Positions 20,307 to 27,865 of a DNA stretch of 64,000 bases are shown piece by piece. Where the stretch lies: the NCBI RefSeq assembly GCF_024385465.1, contig NZ_JANFLS010000001.1:1-64000 (forward strand), read 5' to 3'. This DNA is from Arthrobacter sp. zg-Y844. Lineage in GTDB: Bacteria; Actinomycetota; Actinomycetes; Actinomycetales; Micrococcaceae. The notes under the pieces are model-generated. The model searched no databases. It was given only the letters and a program-made list of their open reading frames with translations, and was not told the origin of the DNA. Numbering within the stretch: position 1 is the first letter of the stretch; each line of letters opens with the position of its first letter. The translations under genes and the position numbers were made by a program.

Positions 20307-21272
20307 CTACCCCCACGGGCCGGGGCGGACGAGGTTCAGCGGTTCTTTTCCTGCTGCCAGCCGCTGCACCTGTTCGCGCAGCAGGGCCTTGATCCGGGGT
20401 TCGAAGGCTGCGGTGTTTCCGCCCCAGTGCGGGGTAATAATCGCCCCGGATGCCTGCCGCAGCGGATGCTCTGCCGGCAGGGGCTCCGGATCGAAGACGT
20501 CCAGAGCCGCGCGCAGCCGTCCGGACACCACTTCCTTGGTGAGGGCTTCGCTGTCCACCACGGCGCCGCGGGCAACGTTGACCACCAGCGCCCCGTCCGG
20601 CAGGGCGGCGAGTACGCGGGCGTCGATGAGGTGGCGGGTCTGCGCGTTCAAGGGTGTGATGACCACCAGGATCTCGGCCCGGGCCGCCAGATCGGTGAGT
20701 TCGTCCGTACCGTGCACCGCGCCGTCGTCATCCGTCCGCGCCGTGCTGCCCACCCGGGTGAGTTCGACGTCGAACGGGTGCAGCCGTGCGGCAATCTCCC
20801 GGCCGATTCCGCCGACCCCCACGAGGAGCACGCGGCGGTCCGCCAGCCCCGGATACCGGATCGATTCCCACCGGCCCTCATGCTGGGCGCTCAGCGCAGT
20901 GTCGATTCCCCGCTGCGCGGACAGGATCAGGGTAAGGGCCATCTCGGCCGTGGCGGCGGCATGGACGCCGGCGGCGCTGGCAATGGCCGTACCCTCACCG
21001 ACCAGCTCGGGCAGCCCGTCATAGCCCGTCGACTGCGCCTGCAGGAACAGCAGGTTCGGCACCCGGTCCAGCGCATCTCCGTAGTCTGATCCGTTGGCGT
21101 AGGGAAGCACCACTGCATCGATGTCCGGATACGCCACCCCCTCGGGTTCACCGGCCAGGTCCCAGACTGCTGCCTTCATGCCGTCGGGCAGGGGCTGCAG
21201 GGCTTCCAGAAGTTCGGGCGTGGGCACGGTCAGGGTGCGCACCGGAACATTGCGGGATTCAGTGTCGGCCAT
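20307..21272 (-). CDS. D-isomer 2-hydroxyacid dehydrogenase family protein
   Basis: A 321-residue NAD(P)-dependent dehydrogenase of the D-2-hydroxyacid family. The Rossmann motif GVGGIGREIAARL is near residue 150, the catalytic Arg is in NVARGAVVD, the Glu in DPEPLP and the His in ITPHWGG. The amino-terminal part matches phosphoglycerate/phosphonate dehydrogenase-like proteins rather than SerA: there is no ACT domain. Substrate unknown. ATG 21272 was chosen because the open frame to 21560 beyond it is Arg-rich and non-conserved and overlaps the divergent gene. It converges on the 19805 gene with 16 bases between stops. Confidence 0.9.
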   Translation of the reverse strand: MADTESRNVPVRTLTVPTPELLEALQPLPDGMKAAVWDLAGEPEGVAYPDIDAVVLPYANGSDYGDALDRVPNLLFLQAQSTGYDGLPELVGEGTAIASAAGVHAAATAEMALTLILSAQRGIDTALSAQHEGRWESIRYPGLADRRVLLVGVGGIGREIAARLHPFDVELTRVGSTARTDDDGAVHGTDELTDLAARAEILVVITPLNAQTRHLIDARVLAALPDGALVVNVARGAVVDSEALTKEVVSGRLRAALDVFDPEPLPAEHPLRQASGAIITPHWGGNTAAFEPRIKALLREQVQRLAAGKEPLNLVRPGPWG

Positions 21273-21366
21273 GCCAGCCAGCGTAACCGGGTCCTCGACT
21301 ATGGACAGCGGCAGGCGCCGGCCGTAACGTGAAAAACGTGCCTTCCGCCGATCGAAGGAGGCCGCC

Positions 21367-21690
21367 GTGGCCCGGAAATCCTTTCTCTTCACAGCCCTGG
21401 GGGTTGGGTCCGTTGCGGCTGTCTGGGCAGCCCGGACAGCTGAGCGGATGCTGGCCCACGGTGCCGTGCGGACCGCTGCGGGGATCGACACTTCCGGTGT
21501 GCCGGACCCTGACCTTCCGGTTACCCCGGTCCCCGGCGACGCCGTTACGACAGTGACCACCGGGGACCCGGCGTCGAACCTCCCCGCACGGACCTGGGTG
21601 GTGGACAGCAGCGGCGACTGGGACGGTAATCCGGGCGAATTGGTGGTCCTCCCCCATCCAGGCGGTACGCCGGAACGGAATGCAACGTGA
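21367..21690 (+). CDS. Small membrane-anchored or secreted hypothetical protein
   Basis: A 107-residue protein with an N-terminal hydrophobic segment (FLFTALGVGSVAAVWAA, residues 6-22), which could be a signal peptide or membrane anchor. A Pro/Thr/Val-rich, low-complexity part (about 45-70) follows, with a C-terminal stretch with no motif I know. The GTG start is well supported by GAAGGAGG six bases upstream, which is why I consider it real. It is divergent from the dehydrogenase gene by 94 bases. Function unknown. Confidence 0.65.
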   Translation: MARKSFLFTALGVGSVAAVWAARTAERMLAHGAVRTAAGIDTSGVPDPDLPVTPVPGDAVTTVTTGDPASNLPARTWVVDSSGDWDGNPGELVVLPHPGGTPERNAT

Positions 21691-21714
21691 GACGGGACAC
21701 AAAAGCTGCCGGAA

Positions 21715-21758
21715 TTTCGTTCTCCGGCGGAACTGCTGGTAGTGTTTCATGTCGTTGC
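21715..21758 (+). promoter_or_regulatory. Promoter of the first tRNA-Lys gene (duplicated)
   Basis: TTCGTT, 18 bases, then TAGTGT (21740-21745), within a 21-base block repeated almost exactly at 21993-22013 ahead of the second tRNA (TTCGTG, 18 bases, TAATGT). The block covers the -10 box and the first transcribed bases, so both copies are likely promoters of the tRNA genes. Confidence 0.6.
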
Positions 21759-21806
21759 TGATGCCGACCACGGAGAAAATCCACTGGTTTCCATCACCTC
21801 GAATAC

Positions 21807-21882
21807 GCACCTCTAGCTCAATTGGCAGAGCAATTGACTCTTAATCAATGGGTTCCGGGTTCAAGTCCCGGGGGGTGCACCA
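21807..21882 (+). tRNA. tRNA-Lys(CTT), copy 1
   Basis: A 76-nucleotide cloverleaf with acceptor stem GCACCTC/GGGGTGC and anticodon loop CTCTTAA (anticodon CTT). The T arm contains GGTTCAAGTCC and CCA is encoded. It is identical to the copy at 22063. Confidence 0.97.
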
Positions 21883-21886
21883 ATTA

Positions 21887-21929
21887 CCCCGTCCGATCAG
21901 GCTCTTCGCCTGGCCGGGCGGGGTTTTTT
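21887..21929 (+). terminator. Terminator of tRNA-Lys copy 1
   Basis: Stem CCCCGTCCG with GGGCGGGG and inner AGGC/GCCT, followed by TTTTTT. Confidence 0.9.
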
Positions 21930-22062
21930 GTTGCCCTGGCGGGCAGCGGCTCCGGGCATGCAGGCCGGATTTCGTGGAGCCTGCCGACACGTGGTAATGT
22001 TTCATGTCGTTGCGGAGAACGAACCGCGCCTCACGGCGAAGGTCTTCCTTCCAACAAAGTGC

Positions 22063-22138
22063 GCACCTCTAGCTCAATTGGCAGAGCAATTGACTCTTAA
22101 TCAATGGGTTCCGGGTTCAAGTCCCGGGGGGTGCACCA
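22063..22138 (+). tRNA. tRNA-Lys(CTT), copy 2
   Basis: A second gene identical over all 76 bases, including CCA, to the one 256 bases upstream. It has its own near-identical promoter block (-10 TAATGT at 21995-22000) and its own terminator. Confidence 0.97.
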
Positions 22139-22141
22139 GTG

Positions 22142-22187
22142 AAAACCCCGTCTGACCAGGCATTGCGCCTGTCGGACGGGGTTTTTT
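22142..22187 (+). terminator. Terminator of tRNA-Lys copy 2
   Basis: AAAACCCCGTC and its complement, with inner CAGGC/GCCTG, followed by TTTTTT. Confidence 0.92.
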
Positions 22188-22336
22188 CGTTTTGCCGCCG
22201 GGAATCTCCCACCTGCCCGCGCACCGTCAAATGTCGACGAACAGCTATTACGGATCGTCAACAATATTGGTACCGTTCGGCCAGTGGCAGCGTTGCCACG
22301 GTCTTGGGGGGAGGCCTCTACCTCAAAGGAGACCTG

Positions 22337-24187
22337 ATGCACCGATCCGGATCCACCACTCACTCGCTTTTCCTTTCCCCGCAGCACCCTCACTCCGAAC
22401 GTACGATGCGGCGGCCTGGGCTCAGCGCCTTCGTATGCCTCCTGGCCGTGCTTGCGGTGTCGCTTTTCCCCGCGCCGGGCGCTGCGGCTGACCACCGCAG
22501 GCCCGCACCGCCCCCAGCCGTCACGGAGGAGGGGCTCCGGGTGCTGCCGGCGGTCGCGCCCGTTATGTCCTGCGGCGACGTCACCGGACTGGACCTACGC
22601 CGTGCGGCCGGAGCGGAAGTCACCCTCTCCTCCGCCGTCGTTGTCAGCGAAAACACGCCGAACCCCTACTGCGAGGTGCGCGGCACCATCGCGCCGGCCA
22701 ACACGATAGTGGTCCGGCTGCCGCTGGAGGGATGGACCCAGCGGTACCTGCAGACCGGCTGCGGCGGTCTCTGCGGCAACGCCAGCATCAACTACGGCCA
22801 GGCGGCGGATTGCCCGGTGGTGGAGGACGGCACCGTTGCCAGCGCCACCACCGACATGGGACACCAGGGGCAGAATGACGGGTCCTGGGCGGCAGATAAT
22901 CCACAGGCGCAGATCGACTTCGCCTACCGCGGTGTACATGTCACCGCCCTGACGGCGAAGGCGCTGATCACGAAGTTCTACGGCCGCTCCCCCGCCTACT
23001 CCTATTTCACGGGCTGCTCCGACGGCGGCCGTGAGGCGCTGATGGAGGCGCAGCGCTTCCCGGACGACTTCGACGGGATTGCAGCCGGCGCCCCGGCGAA
23101 CAACATGGCCGTGCAGAACACCTACCACCACGCTTGGAATGTCCTCGCCAACAAGGACGCCGACGGCAACGACATCCTGCTCGCCGGGAAACTGCCGTTG
23201 ATCCACGACGCGGTCCTGGCGGCCTGCGATACGTTGGACGGCCTGGCCGACGGAGTCCTCGATGACCCGCGCGCCTGCAGTTTCGACCCGGCGTCGCTCA
23301 TCTGCGCAGTTGGACAGGATCCCGCAGCCTGTCTGTCCGCTGCCGAGGCCGAGGTGGTCCGGAAGCTGCATGACGGCGCCGTTGACGATCAGGGCAGGCG
23401 GCTGGAACCGGAAATCTCGCACGAGTGGGGCTCGGAACTGGCGTGGACGCTCTTTGTTCCCGAGGCTCAGGGCGATCCGGTATCCAGTGAGCAATTCGCG
23501 TTGTCTTACCTGCGCTACCTGGCCGATCCGAACAACCCCCGGCCGGACTTCGAGCTGACCGATCTCGAATTCACCAAGCAGGCCTTCTGGGAAACCATGC
23601 AGTCCTCCAGCTACATGTCCGCCATGGATCCGGACCTCGGAGCGTTCAAGCGGAGCGGCGGCAAACTGCTGCTGTGGCACGGCTGGAATGACCACCACAT
23701 TTCGCCGCAGTCCACGTTGGCCTACTATGACGCCGTCCGCGGAACCATGGGCAAACATTCCGTCAACGACTTCGCCAGGCTCTTTATGTTCCCCGGCGTC
23801 GAACACTGCAGCGGCGGCGAGGGACCGGACAGCTTTGACGTCCTGACCCCTGTGATGGCCTGGGTGGAAAGCGGCCGGGCGCCGGCGTCGATTATCGCTT
23901 CGAAAATAGAAACTGCCGACGACGGCGCCGAGACGGTTTCACGCACCCGGCCCGTCTACCCGTATCCCGCCGTGGCCCGCTATGACGGTTCGGGCAGTAC
24001 CGACGACGCCGCGAACTTCGCTTCCTACACGCCGAAACGGGAGATCGGGCCGGACTACAAGTGGCTGGGGTCCCGGCTGTATTCGTCCGACTACCAGACG
24101 TGGTGCCGGGCCGAGGGAACGGAACTCGTCTGCGGGCAGCACCGCGGCGGCCGCAACTGGCTTTCCCGGGAAGCCGGCCGGCACTAG
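22337..24187 (+). CDS. Secreted tannase/feruloyl esterase family protein
   Basis: A 616-residue protein with an N-terminal export signal: a polar start, then a hydrophobic run LSAFVCLLAVLAVSLF and the likely cleavage after GAAA. It is followed by a full tannase-family alpha/beta hydrolase. The nucleophile is in GCSDGGREAL, the acidic residue in WHGWNDHH and the histidine in PGVEHCSGG, which also contains the Cys that pairs with the Cys next to the catalytic Ser in this family. It probably cleaves aromatic esters of plant material outside the cell. ATG 22337 is supported by AAAGGAG; a second ATG at 22406 is possible. It stands alone after the tRNA terminator. Confidence 0.9.
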   Translation: MHRSGSTTHSLFLSPQHPHSERTMRRPGLSAFVCLLAVLAVSLFPAPGAAADHRRPAPPPAVTEEGLRVLPAVAPVMSCGDVTGLDLRRAAGAEVTLSSAVVVSENTPNPYCEVRGTIAPANTIVVRLPLEGWTQRYLQTGCGGLCGNASINYGQAADCPVVEDGTVASATTDMGHQGQNDGSWAADNPQAQIDFAYRGVHVTALTAKALITKFYGRSPAYSYFTGCSDGGREALMEAQRFPDDFDGIAAGAPANNMAVQNTYHHAWNVLANKDADGNDILLAGKLPLIHDAVLAACDTLDGLADGVLDDPRACSFDPASLICAVGQDPAACLSAAEAEVVRKLHDGAVDDQGRRLEPEISHEWGSELAWTLFVPEAQGDPVSSEQFALSYLRYLADPNNPRPDFELTDLEFTKQAFWETMQSSSYMSAMDPDLGAFKRSGGKLLLWHGWNDHHISPQSTLAYYDAVRGTMGKHSVNDFARLFMFPGVEHCSGGEGPDSFDVLTPVMAWVESGRAPASIIASKIETADDGAETVSRTRPVYPYPAVARYDGSGSTDDAANFASYTPKREIGPDYKWLGSRLYSSDYQTWCRAEGTELVCGQHRGGRNWLSREAGRH

Positions 24188-24211
24188 CGGCCAGCGCTCC
24201 GGCTCCTGCAG

Positions 24212-25006
24212 CTACGCCTCCGCACGCCAGAGATACGGCGTTGTGGAGGACACCTTCAGGAAGCCGGAGCGCTCCAGGATCGGGCGGGAGTACTCCGTGG
24301 AATCGCTGTGGATCAGGGTCTTGCCCGCTGCCAGCGCGGACCGGGCACGGGCTGCGGTAAGTGCACGGTAGATACCCCGGCCGCGCCAGGGCGCCAGCGT
24401 TGCACCGCCCCAGATGCCTGCGAACTCCGTGCCGGCAACCGGTTCCAGGCGGCCGGCGCTGACGATCGTGCCGCCGCTTTCCGCCACCCAGAGTTCCATC
24501 CCGTCGCCGCGGGACAACCGGCGCAGGAGGGAGTCCGCCGTTGCAATGGAGACCGGATCACCGAATACACCGTCCGCCATGGCACTCATGGCGCGGATAT
24601 CCTGCTCTTCCGTGACGCGGCGGAGGGCAACCCCTTCGGGAACCGGGACATCCACCGCCAGGTCCGCCGCGCGCCCGATCATGATGGATTCGGGTTCGTC
24701 CGGTTCGAACCCGTTGCGCAGCAGTGCTTCGTGGAGTCCGGGTGCCCGGTCATGGCTCCGGGTCTTCCACTCCACCTTCCGGATCTGCGGATCGCTCCGG
24801 TAATACGCGAGGGCACCGGCTACCCAGCCGGCAATGGTCTCGGCATCCGCCCCGTCCAGGGCGGCGTAGGTGATGAAGCCCCGGCCGCCGTCGAACGTCA
24901 CCAGGCGCAGGGGTCCCAGCCGTTCCACGGCGACTGCGCCGGGAGTTTCCGCATCGGTGCGCAACTGGCGGTCATAGGCGGCAAGGAGCTCTGCGGGTCT
25001 GGTCAT
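24212..25006 (-). CDS. GNAT-family N-acetyltransferase
   Basis: A 264-residue acetyltransferase. The C-terminal half (about 120-255) is a GNAT fold. The acetyl-CoA-binding motif A is GATLAPWRGRGIYRALTAARAR, with the R/Q-x-x-G-x-G/A signature as RGRGIYR. The N-terminal half is probably a degenerate second GNAT domain or a substrate-recognition part. Substrate unknown. It converges on the tannase gene, with 24 bases between stops. Confidence 0.88.
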   Translation of the reverse strand: MTRPAELLAAYDRQLRTDAETPGAVAVERLGPLRLVTFDGGRGFITYAALDGADAETIAGWVAGALAYYRSDPQIRKVEWKTRSHDRAPGLHEALLRNGFEPDEPESIMIGRAADLAVDVPVPEGVALRRVTEEQDIRAMSAMADGVFGDPVSIATADSLLRRLSRGDGMELWVAESGGTIVSAGRLEPVAGTEFAGIWGGATLAPWRGRGIYRALTAARARSALAAGKTLIHSDSTEYSRPILERSGFLKVSSTTPYLWRAEA

Positions 25007-25052
25007 GGGTCCATACCCTACCGTTGCGGGCCCGTTGCACTGGATTCGTGGC

Positions 25053-26225
25053 TTAGTTTCCCTTGACGTTCACGATCTGCCGCAGCACGTGCTTCACCGT
25101 GACCAGATCCTTCGCGTCCGCCATCACGGCGTCGATGTCCTTGTACGCCGCCGGGATCTCGTCAATGAAAGCGGGGGTGTCGCGGAATTCGATCCCCTTC
25201 ATTGCCTTCCGCAGCTGCTCCTGGCTGAAGGTCCTGCGCGCTTTCGTCCGGGAATACTCCCTGCCGGCGCCGTGCGGTGCGGAGTTCAGCGACGGCGCGT
25301 AGCCCTTGCCTTCCACCACGTACGACGCCGTGCCCATGGATCCCGGGATCAGCCCCGGACGTCCCGGCGAAGCGTCGATGGCGCCCTTCCGCGAGAGCCA
25401 GACGTCCCTGCCGTAGTGGTGCTCAACCTCGGTGTAGTTGTGGTGGCAGTTGATCCGCTCCCGTTCCTGCACGGCCTCCCCCGTCCAGGCACTGAAGCAT
25501 CCCACGACCCGGTCCATCATTTCCTCACGGTTCAGCAGGGCGAACTTCTGGGCCCACATCAGTTCCGCAATGTACCGGTCGAACTCCTCGGTCCCCTCCT
25601 CCAGGTACGCCAGGTCCCGGTCCGGCAGGTCGATGGAGCGCTTGCCGCAGTAGTTCTGTGCCGACCAGATGTGCTGCTGCGCGATCTTGTTCCCGACGCC
25701 GCGCGAGCCCGAATGCAGGAACAGCCAGATCGCGTCCTCTTCATCCAGGGACACTTCGATGAAGTGGTTCCCCGAGCCCAGGGTGCCCAGCTGGAGCCGC
25801 CAGCCGCTGAGGTAGGACGCGGGGTCAAAGCCGGCGGCAGCGGCGTCGTCGGCCAGTTCCTCGACCCGGAGACGCGCCGAATCGGTGAGGCTGCGGTTGT
25901 TGTTGCCGGCTGAGAGCGGAATGGCATGTTCTATCGCTTCGCGGAGAACCCGGCGGTTCAGGCCCGCAATGTCCGCGGCAAAGAGCCGGGTGCGGACGGC
26001 GATCATCCCGCAGCCGATATCGACGCCCACCGCCGCAGGGATGATTGCCCCCAGGGTGGGGATCACGGATCCGACAGCTGCACCCTTCCCCAGGTGCGCG
26101 TCCGGCATGGAGGCCAGGTGCGGATAGATGAACGGCATCCGGGCCGTCCTGGTGTTTTGCTCCAGGGTGACGTCATCAATGACGCTCGCGAAGTTGATGT
26201 ACTTCGCGTTGACCTTATGCTCCAT
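25053..26225 (-). CDS. rtcB: RtcB-family RNA-splicing ligase
   Basis: A 390-residue RtcB protein, which seals RNA ends carrying 2',3'-cyclic phosphate or 3'-phosphate to 5'-OH ends with GTP and Mn2+. Metal and nucleotide motifs are present: VGVDIGCGM near residue 70, SGNHFIE, HSGSRGVGN, NCHHNYTEVE, and the guanylylated His in APHGAGREYSRTKA. ATG 26225 is preceded by AAAGGG. The open frame to 26381 has no family similarity. No archease or RtcA gene is next to it, so it is an orphan. It could act in RNA repair or tRNA/rRNA damage. Confidence 0.93.
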   Translation of the reverse strand: MEHKVNAKYINFASVIDDVTLEQNTRTARMPFIYPHLASMPDAHLGKGAAVGSVIPTLGAIIPAAVGVDIGCGMIAVRTRLFAADIAGLNRRVLREAIEHAIPLSAGNNNRSLTDSARLRVEELADDAAAAGFDPASYLSGWRLQLGTLGSGNHFIEVSLDEEDAIWLFLHSGSRGVGNKIAQQHIWSAQNYCGKRSIDLPDRDLAYLEEGTEEFDRYIAELMWAQKFALLNREEMMDRVVGCFSAWTGEAVQERERINCHHNYTEVEHHYGRDVWLSRKGAIDASPGRPGLIPGSMGTASYVVEGKGYAPSLNSAPHGAGREYSRTKARRTFSQEQLRKAMKGIEFRDTPAFIDEIPAAYKDIDAVMADAKDLVTVKHVLRQIVNVKGN

Positions 26226-26273
26226 GGGCAGCCCTTTCGTCAGCGTGCTTACCACTGAGGCTAACGGCCAAAC

Positions 26274-26307
26274 GAAAAAAGAGGCACATCCAGCGGATGT
26301 GCCTCTT
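26274..26307 (-). terminator. Terminator of the MarR gene at 26335
   Basis: A perfect 13-bp stem, AAGAGGCACATCC and complement, loop agc. On the minus strand it is followed by a T run. It lies 28 bases after the MarR stop and separates it from rtcB. Confidence 0.93.
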
Positions 26308-26334
26308 CGTACGTTTTCGGTGCCGCTCCGGCGG

Positions 26335-26868
26335 TCAGCGGCGGTCCGCCGGGGCTTCCGCAGCCTCCGTGGCGTCCGCACTTTCCGGCAGGATCACCAA
26401 ACCGCTTTCGGGCGGGACCGGAAGTCCGGGGACGTCGACGGCGACCTGCCACCGCGGGCTTCCCAACTCGCTGATGACCTTCCGCAACTGGGTGCGCAGT
26501 GCCTCTGACAGCAGCTCTCCGCCGTCGAGGAGCGTGCGCTCGATGTTCTGTGCTTCGTGGAGTGCTTCCTTGCCCTGCTCGGTGATCGTCACCATGTGGC
26601 TGCGCTTGTCGAGGTCATTGCGCACACGGCTAACGTGTCCGTGGGTCTCCAGGCGGGCGAGGGTCTTGCCCATCGTCTGGGCCTGAACCCGCACAAGCTG
26701 TGCCAGGCGTGCCTGCGTCATTGGCCCCTGGGAGTCAAGAACACCCAACGCGATAACGCCTGCGTGGGTCAGGCCGATGCTGACCAACCGCTCGTTCCAG
26801 GCATGCTCTACTAGGCGTGCAGCTGTAGATAGCAGGCGCCCGGTGGGCCAGCGCTCCATATCCGGCAT
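26335..26868 (-). CDS. MarR-family transcriptional regulator
   Basis: A 177-residue winged-helix regulator. Residues 10-145 match MarR, with the recognition helix region MTQARLAQLVRVQAQTMGKT and the wing DLDKRSHMVTIT. The C-terminus has an extra acidic Ala/Pro tail of about 25 residues. ATG 26868 (MPDMERW) was chosen over a more upstream start at 26940. It is divergent from the peroxiredoxin gene, with the inverted repeat GCAAAC-N5-GTTTGC between them. A redox or phenolic signal is plausible but not shown. Confidence 0.92.
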   Translation of the reverse strand: MPDMERWPTGRLLSTAARLVEHAWNERLVSIGLTHAGVIALGVLDSQGPMTQARLAQLVRVQAQTMGKTLARLETHGHVSRVRNDLDKRSHMVTITEQGKEALHEAQNIERTLLDGGELLSEALRTQLRKVISELGSPRWQVAVDVPGLPVPPESGLVILPESADATEAAEAPADRR

Positions 26869-26904
26869 AAAATAAAACTCTTCCTCTCGGCGACGGATCC
26901 GTCC

Positions 26905-26921
26905 GCAAACAGTCAGTTTGC
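26905..26921. promoter_or_regulatory. Candidate MarR operator
   Basis: A perfect inverted repeat GCAAAC-agtca-GTTTGC, 36 bases upstream of the MarR start and about 100 bases from the peroxiredoxin start. MarR proteins often bind such sites between divergent genes and repress their own gene. Confidence 0.55.
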
Positions 26922-27019
26922 TGATTACGCCCCGATCCACAGTCTAGGATAGCCACCGCACGTTGGAAATGTCGCGTTATGACGCACCAACGGCGAAATC
27001 GACACCAAGGAGAGACCTA

Positions 27020-27487
27020 ATGCCCCGTCTGAGCCCGGATGAAACCGCACCGGAATTCGCGCTTCCCGCCGCCGATGGGACAACCGTGTCATTGGCGGAC
27101 CTGCACGGCAGCAGCACCATCGTCTACTTCTATCCGGCCGCGGCCACGCCCGGCTGCACGAAGGAGGCCTGCGACTTCCGCGACAACCTGAACAGCCTCA
27201 AGGGCGCCGGCTACACCGTCCTGGGTGTCTCCCCCGATCCGGTGGAGAAGCTGGAGAAGTTCGCGGCATCCGAAAACCTGAACTTTCCGCTGCTCTCCGA
27301 CGCCGACCACGCCGTGGCCGAAGCCTACGGAGCATGGGGCGAGAAGAAGAACTACGGCCGCACCTACGAAGGGCTGATCAGGTCCACCGTGGTGGTGAAC
27401 CCTGAAGGCAAGGTTGCCCTCGCCCAGTACAACGTGAAGGCGACCGGGCATGTTGCCAAGCTCCGGCGTGACCTGGGGCTCGACTAA
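27020..27487 (+). CDS. bcp: Thioredoxin-dependent peroxiredoxin (BCP/PrxQ)
   Basis: A 155-residue atypical two-cysteine peroxiredoxin that reduces hydrogen peroxide and organic peroxides using thioredoxin. The peroxidatic Cys is in TPGCTKEAC, with the resolving Cys five residues later, as in BCP/PrxQ. The usual YFYPAAATPGC context and the LLSDADHAVA loop are present. ATG 27020 is preceded by AAGGAGAGA. A longer frame from 26963 exists but has no ribosome site. It is divergent from the MarR gene and may be controlled by it. Confidence 0.95.
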   Translation: MPRLSPDETAPEFALPAADGTTVSLADLHGSSTIVYFYPAAATPGCTKEACDFRDNLNSLKGAGYTVLGVSPDPVEKLEKFAASENLNFPLLSDADHAVAEAYGAWGEKKNYGRTYEGLIRSTVVVNPEGKVALAQYNVKATGHVAKLRRDLGLD

Positions 27488-27545
27488 CCTCGGGTAGACT
27501 AAGACCGGTTTCCCGGCTGCGCAATACAGCAGGCAGGGGAAATCG

Positions 27546-27627
<82 letters not shown>

Positions 27628-27636
27628 CCGGATATC

Positions 27637-27666
27637 AAAGCCCCGGTCTTCGGACCGGGGCTTTTT
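27637..27666 (+). terminator. Terminator of tRNA-Leu
   Basis: AAAGCCCCGGTC with its complement around a TTCG tetraloop, followed by T residues. Confidence 0.93.
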
Positions 27667-27724
27667 TCATGCCCGGGCTCATCGCCCGCGGCCCCGGCGT
27701 TGCCGAATCGTGACCACGCCGACG

Positions 27725-27738
27725 GTGACGAATGTCAC
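27725..27738 (+). promoter_or_regulatory. Candidate CRP/GlxR-type site before the peptide ABC operon
   Basis: GTGA-CGAATG-TCAC fits the CRP/GlxR core GTGA-N6-TCAC. A -10-like TAGGCT is at 27760-27765. If transcription starts seven bases after it, the site is centred near -41, the class II activator position, and no -35 box is visible. Confidence 0.4.
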
Positions 27739-27865
27739 GTAACAGAAACACTTCCGCATTAGGCTCTGTCCATACGTGTGCGTCCAACAGACGCATCCGG
27801 GCCGGCTTTCCGGCCGCAGGCAGCACTCGCATAGCGTTCATCCGCCCTTGAGGAGTACCCAAAAC

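Noticed and set aside
21822-22155. Open frames over the tRNA-Lys genes
   Set aside because: They merely read through the two tRNAs.
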